The notes under the pieces: model-generated | Databases searched by the model: none | Seen by the model: only the letters and a program-made list of their open reading frames with translations | What the model was told of the DNA's origin: nothing | Translations under genes and position numbers: made by a program | Shown: in pieces, positions 59,442 to 64,000 of the stretch | How the letters are laid out: each line of letters opens with the position of its first letter | Numbering within the stretch: the first letter of the stretch is position 1 | Source of the DNA: Carnegiea gigantea | Taxonomy: Eukaryota > Streptophyta > Magnoliopsida > Caryophyllales > Cactaceae | Direction of reading: 5' to 3' | DNA: 64,000 nt | Assembly: GCA_029747015.1 (NCBI GenBank) | Contig: JAKOGI010000009.1 | Coordinates: forward strand, 434,001-498,000

Positions 59442-62400
59442 ATGATGATGGCCCTGACATGGCTGAGTGCAATTCTAGTTGGAGCTGGATGTCTTGCATT
59501 GGGATACTACATTGGTGTTCGCCATCCGGCCCATTTCCTTATCTCAGCCAAATTCGTGAAATCAACTGGGCCTAATAATGGAAACAAGAAAAATCGTTTG
59601 CAAGAACCCCTCGAAATTGAAAAGCTTGCTGACATTCTTGAAGATTTCAAAATGGTTCCCTTCCCTTTCCACAGTCTTCATTTAGATTCAGTTGCTGCAA
59701 TAAGCTTTGAGATTATTCGAAAGAAGGAAGTTCTTGAAAAATGAAGTTATTGCATTTCTTTTCCTTGTTTCTGTGAAAGGTATTAGTGGTGAGGAATGAT
59801 TTGAAGATGGGTAAAGGAAAAATTGCTGCTCAGTGCAGGTGAGCACAAACTTCTATCTTGAGATATGGGATTCACTATCTCACTTGTGTCCATGGTTTTG
59901 AGCTAGATATTTATGGTTTTGCTGATAAAAGGAATATATTTGCCTAAACTTATTTTCATGTCATTCGTTTTTCCTTTTCTTGATTGTTGTACTTGTTTGT
60001 TATTATAATTGCCTTGTAGAAGTTGTCAGGGCTGGCAATGTTTCTATTGTCCTCTATTTCAGTCCACACTTCCTTGCTGATTCATGCCTCAGGCATGTGG
60101 TGTTCATCTCTATGCGACCTCTGACGATTTCAATATTTATTGGAATTTATTCCTAGTTTGCTGTCTATCTGTTGGTTTTAGGTATTTTGATTTCCAGTTC
60201 CTCTGCAATAGCAAGGCTAGGGAGTCATGTGCCTTTTTAGAAACCATGTGTCTACTAACACACCTTCCTGGGTTATGAAGCAATCTAGCTCCTTGAGTTG
60301 GCGCTTTGCTTTCTTTAGTTATGTGCTAACTGACCAGTTTGATGAATGTTTTTGAGGGCTTTGTGCCCATATATATGCACTAGCTTCAATGTTGCGTGAT
60401 TCTGCTGCAATGTTAATGTTTTTGCCTCATGGTCAGTCACGCGACTCTGGGACTCTACAAAAAGCTCCATACCCGAGCACCGAAAGCATTGAACAGGTGG
60501 GTTAAACCTGTATTGAGGATATTTCTTGATTTATGGTAGCTGTTGACATTTATGTATTCATTGTTCAGCATAGTATGCTTGCTTATGTGTAGGTGGGAGA
60601 TGTGTGGGCAGGTAAAGGTAGTTGTCAAAACCGAGAGCGAGGAAGAGATGCTAGCTTTGCAGGTGAGAACTGAGAACCATTCATAAAATCGTTATTAAAC
60701 GCAAGAGTCCCTGGAAATATTAATGTTTGGTATTATTAAAATGGGAGGATCTTTTGTATTGTGTCCTGCTTTTTATACCATAATATTGTCACCTCCAATA
60801 TGAAGCCAGCATCAAGTTCTTCTCCATAAAATCCATGTCCGAAGGGTCCCCCGCGTAGGCAGGGTTATGGAATGATTTTTTTTTTTTTTGGGGGGGGGGG
60901 GGTTATTGTTATGTTGCATCTTATCCCTGAATTGAGAATTGCAAAACTAGTTGGACTCTAGATTTAAATCCGTTTATTCTCCACTAAGTCATAGAAAGGA
61001 AATGACGGACAGTTTAGAGAACCAATTTGCTTTAGTCTACTACAATTCAAATCCAATATCTCAAAAGTCCCGCCGCCAGGCGGGGGGAGGTGGGGTTGGA
61101 TGCTATAGCCTTACTTCTGAGTTGCAAAATTATGGAGAGACTGGTTACGTTAAACACTTAAATCATAGATTTAAAAACCATAGACTACTTATTATTCAAT
61201 AGAAAGAGAGAAGAGGAAGTATAGAAAGACATTTTACTTTAGTCCACTACAGTCCAAGTGGAAAACATTAGTCTCAACATGCCTTTTTCAGCTATCCAGT
61301 TGTAGACATCTTTAGTCTACCACAACAATCAAAGTCAAAAAATTGGCCATAATTAGCTCTTTCAGCTATCCGAAAGTGGACTAAGCAAGTGTTCTTCTCT
61401 GTCTTAATTCCATGACATTGCATCCTAATTTTTTATTGTACCAACTCTCTTTCTAGTATTTTTATTGAACATTTCATTAGTTTGTTAAGTTCAATTGATT
61501 ACTTGGTCCTGGTAAAGGGCAGGTTCATCCCACATATATAATATTGCCACTTCACCTTGTTGTTTTTCTAGTCACTATATTTTCTTCTAAATGCAGGCAA
61601 GGGCCAAATCGATTCAGTTGCCCACACATGTAACTATAGATGCTGGAAGAACCCAGATAGCACCAAGTAAAATGCTGACCTTATTCTGCTATAAATTGTA
61701 AAACTAGCATGATTATGTGTAATGATAATTTGGTCCTAGGTGCATTGCTGTTTATCCGCAGTGTTTTATAGTGCATCTAATGCAGGTGCTTAGCTGTATA
61801 TAATGGTATGTTCTAGCTCCAATAGTTAGAATGTAGTGGATTAAGCAAATGATATTAATTTGAACGGTGTTACTGCTCAGGTGTCACTTCGCAGTTTGGA
61901 GTAAGACTAATTCATATTCAGTGCCCCCCTAAGATGATAAACATGTAAAATATGAGGATTTCTGGAACTGTTGCTGTACAAAATTTTTGGAAAGGCTGGT
62001 ATCAGTGGAATCACCTAATTCGAACGCAACAATGTGGATCATATTGATCGAATATGTTCAAAAGATCTGGTGGTTTCCCGTATCTCTCTTAGGATGCTAG
62101 CATGTTCAATTCCTTTATTCAGTGAATAAAAATCAAGCCACGTGTGCAAAAGCTATCATCATTTATGAAGAAAATGGGGCAATATTTATGTGATATAAAT
62201 GAGAAAGTAAAGCTGCGAATTGTCGTGAGAATTTGTTTGTGGTTTCATTTAACGGCATTTTTCTTCTTCCCTGCAGATTCGCGGACAGTAATGGCAATTC
62301 TTGGTGTGTCTTCTTGTCAGGAGTCTTGCAAATTCACTCCCGTTTGAATGTACTTTTGCCATTAAGTCATGCTGTCTAATAACCTTTTATTGCGCAGGAC

Positions 62401-62447
62401 CTGCGGATATGGTCGATGATGTGACTGGAGGATTGAAGCTTTTGTAA
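59442..62447 (+). CDS. Peptidyl-tRNA hydrolase 2 family protein (like At5g16870)
   Basis: Seven coding exons: 59,442-59,654, 59,780-59,838, 60,437-60,496, 60,593-60,662, 61,597-61,666, 62,277-62,303 and 62,398-62,447. They join in frame with GT..AG borders to give 182 residues. The first ATG of an ATG triplet is taken as start, followed by a hydrophobic segment, LSAILVGAGCLALGYYIGV (about residues 8-26), that should anchor it in a membrane, as in PTH2/Bit1 relatives. The catalytic domain fills residues 72-182: VLVVRNDLKMGKGKIAAQCS, HATLGLYKKL, WEMCGQVKVVVKTESEEE, THVTIDAGRTQIAPNSRTV, and the C-terminus GPADMVDDVTGGLKLL. The enzyme releases tRNA from prematurely ended peptidyl-tRNA. All conserved blocks are present, so it looks functional. 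Mitochondrial or ER membrane location is inferred. Confidence 0.94.
60876..60902. repeat. T14G13 homopolymer junction
   Basis: Fourteen T followed directly by thirteen G within the fourth PTH2 coding intron (60,663-61,596). A repeat-like segment resembling 21,060-21,240 follows at 61,080-61,260. Confidence 0.8.
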
Positions 62448-63375
62448 GTGGCTGGAATTTTTCACACCGGATGCAACATCAGGCCCTTTCATGAGGACTT
62501 CAACCTTTTCTGTATTGCTCAGCCAGTGCGGCGCTGGAGTCATGATACTGCTGCGCCCCGGGTCATGATATTGAGGTCAAAGGGCTTGCAATTCTGTCGA
62601 CGCATGGTGTTGAAATTTTTCACAAGTTGTTAAAGACATGTATCGGATGCTTTTTTTAATGCTTTAAATGAACAAGTATTTTTCCACTTCATCGTTTGAC
62701 ACCCTTTTTATTCTCCTTCAGTTCATGTTCCCATGCGTAAGTTGGATTAGCCTTTTAGATTGGTTAAATCACAATGTCGTGAACAGCTTCGACTTTGGAG
62801 GGGTACTATTTGAGCAAAACCGAGAAAGAAGATCCTCCTCTTTGATTATCATTGCAAGTTGTCATTGCTGTTACCTGGGCCGGAAGAAAAGGCCGGATTT
62901 AGTGCAGTGCTTGGTTTGGTGGAAGTAAAGGCCTGCAATTATCTGGGCTGGGTTTTGCACTGTATGTTAAGATACACAAATTAACCTGTACACACTGCTG
63001 GGCATCACATGAATCCTGTGGGAAAGGCAGGATGTGGGCACCATTGATTCATGGAATCAAATCCTGTTACAAACCAAGTGGGTGCTACAATATTATTTTA
63101 CAAACAAATGGGAGCAATTGATAGCCCATTCTCAGGCTGTATTTTCAACTTTTTCTGCATATTTTATTTTGGAGATGTGGACTGGATATCAAGGGAGGAG
63201 TTTATAAGATTATTGTAAAGCGCGCATATTTCTTGTATTATAAGACGATGGGGTCTGGATACCAGTCGCAGAGACATTGTCAGATTATTATAAATGCAAG
63301 TCATCGATATGTGAGGATTCTGTCGTACGACTTCTGCAGAGGCTAGCCAGGCCAAGCCGAAGGGCTTGTTGATCC
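62448..63375 (+). other. PTH2 3' flank and upstream region of the last gene
   Basis: Follows the PTH2 stop. The first few hundred bases should be 3' UTR. Open frames at 62,448-62,633 and 62,668-62,928 show no known motifs and are probably untranslated. The final part is the promoter or leader of the phosphorylase-like gene. Confidence 0.45.
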
Positions 63376-64000
63376 ATGATGATGGGCAGTGGAATGAGCG
63401 AATCAAAATGCTGGTTCAACATCCAGCTGCTGATGTTGATGCTGTTGGTGCAGCAGAGCATGCAACTCAGATGGAATCATCCATTGCATGAAGTGGTGGA
63501 CCAGATAAACCGCCACGGAGGGCCTTACGTAGGACTGGTTTTGGCCTTTCTTGCCGAGGAACGCCCCCTCCTAGCTTCACGCCTTTTTGTGCCTGACTCT
63601 GACTTTCCGGTTGTCGAACTCTCTGGTACTCCTTTTTCTTCTTCCCTGGTATGGAACTACTGGTGCTGGCAAAGGGCCTGACCTAATTGTCCTAATTTGT
63701 CTGACCCAAAAAACCTGGCGAATCACCAAATTTTTGTCAAATTTTAAATCCGAACGCAAGCTTTTCTTATTTATATGGTCCAAGCCCAATTTTGACTTAG
63801 ATTCAGAGTTAAATGACCTGATTGGAACTATGTATTGGACAAAGGATTTGGTCCAAATTTTTTGGACTATTAATTTGTCCGTTCTACATTTGACTTGATC
63901 CTGAAATATTGCCGCCTCTAATAGCCATGCATTCTATGTTGCTTAAGTTTGCATTCGGTAAATTTTTTGTCTGTTGACTGCTGTGTGTCTAGGTCGGAAA
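63376..64000 (+). CDS. Bark-storage-protein / nucleoside phosphorylase-like, partial
   Basis: First exon 63,376-63,625, then an intron, and the second exon begins at 63,993 after CTAG and leaves the window after eight bases. The join keeps frame and reads ELSGRK, matching the usual DL.GRRF of the family. The N-terminus has a hydrophobic segment, FNIQLLMLMLLVQQSM (about residues 14-29), likely a secretion signal, then NHPLHEVVDQIN, GGPYVGLVLAF, EERPLLASRLFVPDSDFP. These match the first part of plant bark storage proteins and the related phosphorylase superfamily proteins (for example At4g24340-type), which derive from the MTA/SAH nucleosidase fold. Catalytic residues lie beyond the window, so activity cannot be judged. 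Three nearby ATGs make the exact start uncertain. Confidence 0.75.

Noticed and set aside
63310..63490. A frame reading KPKGLLIHDDGQWNERIK upstream of and across the last gene, at first taken for a separate protein end
   Set aside because: It is out of frame with the phosphorylase-like exon, which has family motifs and a frame-keeping splice; the other frame is chance.
1..64000. CRISPR arrays, bacterial operons, ribosomal RNA or organelle DNA
   Set aside because: No regularly spaced repeats, no bacterial-type gene packing, no rRNA or plastid and mitochondrial gene sequence were recognised; spliced plant genes show a nuclear origin.

Overview
The window looks like nuclear DNA of a flowering plant, most likely a eudicot. 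It is AT-rich, its genes carry many short exons split by introns with GT..AG borders, and the long spaces between genes are filled with plant transposable-element families (RTE and L1 LINEs, long Tekay/Del-like LTRs, MITEs, hAT, Mutator-like). I cannot name the species. Four protein-coding genes can be supported; I rebuilt three of them completely by following splice sites and reading frame.

Left part (1 to about 20,000): a GT47 exostosin-type glycosyltransferase (minus, 9 exons, 524 codons) and a TOM1-like VHS-GAT protein of the TOL1 type (minus, 3 coding exons, 389 codons). The space between them holds an RTE-clade LINE with a ruined reverse transcriptase and several MITEs.

Middle part (about 20,000 to 57,800): no intact gene. 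It is a nest of mobile and dead sequence. A block of about 4.9 kb with a dead NB-ARC/LRR disease-resistance gene occurs twice (about 23,621-28,440 and 35,464-40,372); both copies share a stop right after the kinase-2 motif and a frameshift next to the P-loop. The block following it also recurs (28,441-35,463 and 46,558-48,050). Two long solo LTRs with perfect 5-bp target duplications (28,863-32,540 and 41,374-44,815) lie in this area, with L1 LINE fragments, a hAT-like element inside a trinucleotide array, and a 5.7-kb Mutator-like element (52,102-57,825) with a 10-bp target duplication. The last carries a decayed Ulp1/C48 protease gene, weak traces of a second gene, and an unusual density of a short GTTCAY motif.

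Right part (57,836-64,000): a membrane-anchored peptidyl-tRNA hydrolase 2 gene (plus, 7 coding exons, 182 codons) and the first exon of a bark-storage-protein/nucleoside-phosphorylase-like gene that runs off the end.

The order GT47 - TOL1 - PTH2 matches, from memory, the neighbouring Arabidopsis loci At5g16890 - At5g16880 - At5g16870. The window can therefore be read as an old conserved gene trio with about 39 kb of transposon-rich DNA lodged between TOL1 and PTH2. The three genes act in unrelated processes (Golgi glycan synthesis, endosomal sorting of ubiquitinated cargo, peptidyl-tRNA recycling), so the linkage looks ancestral and not functional.
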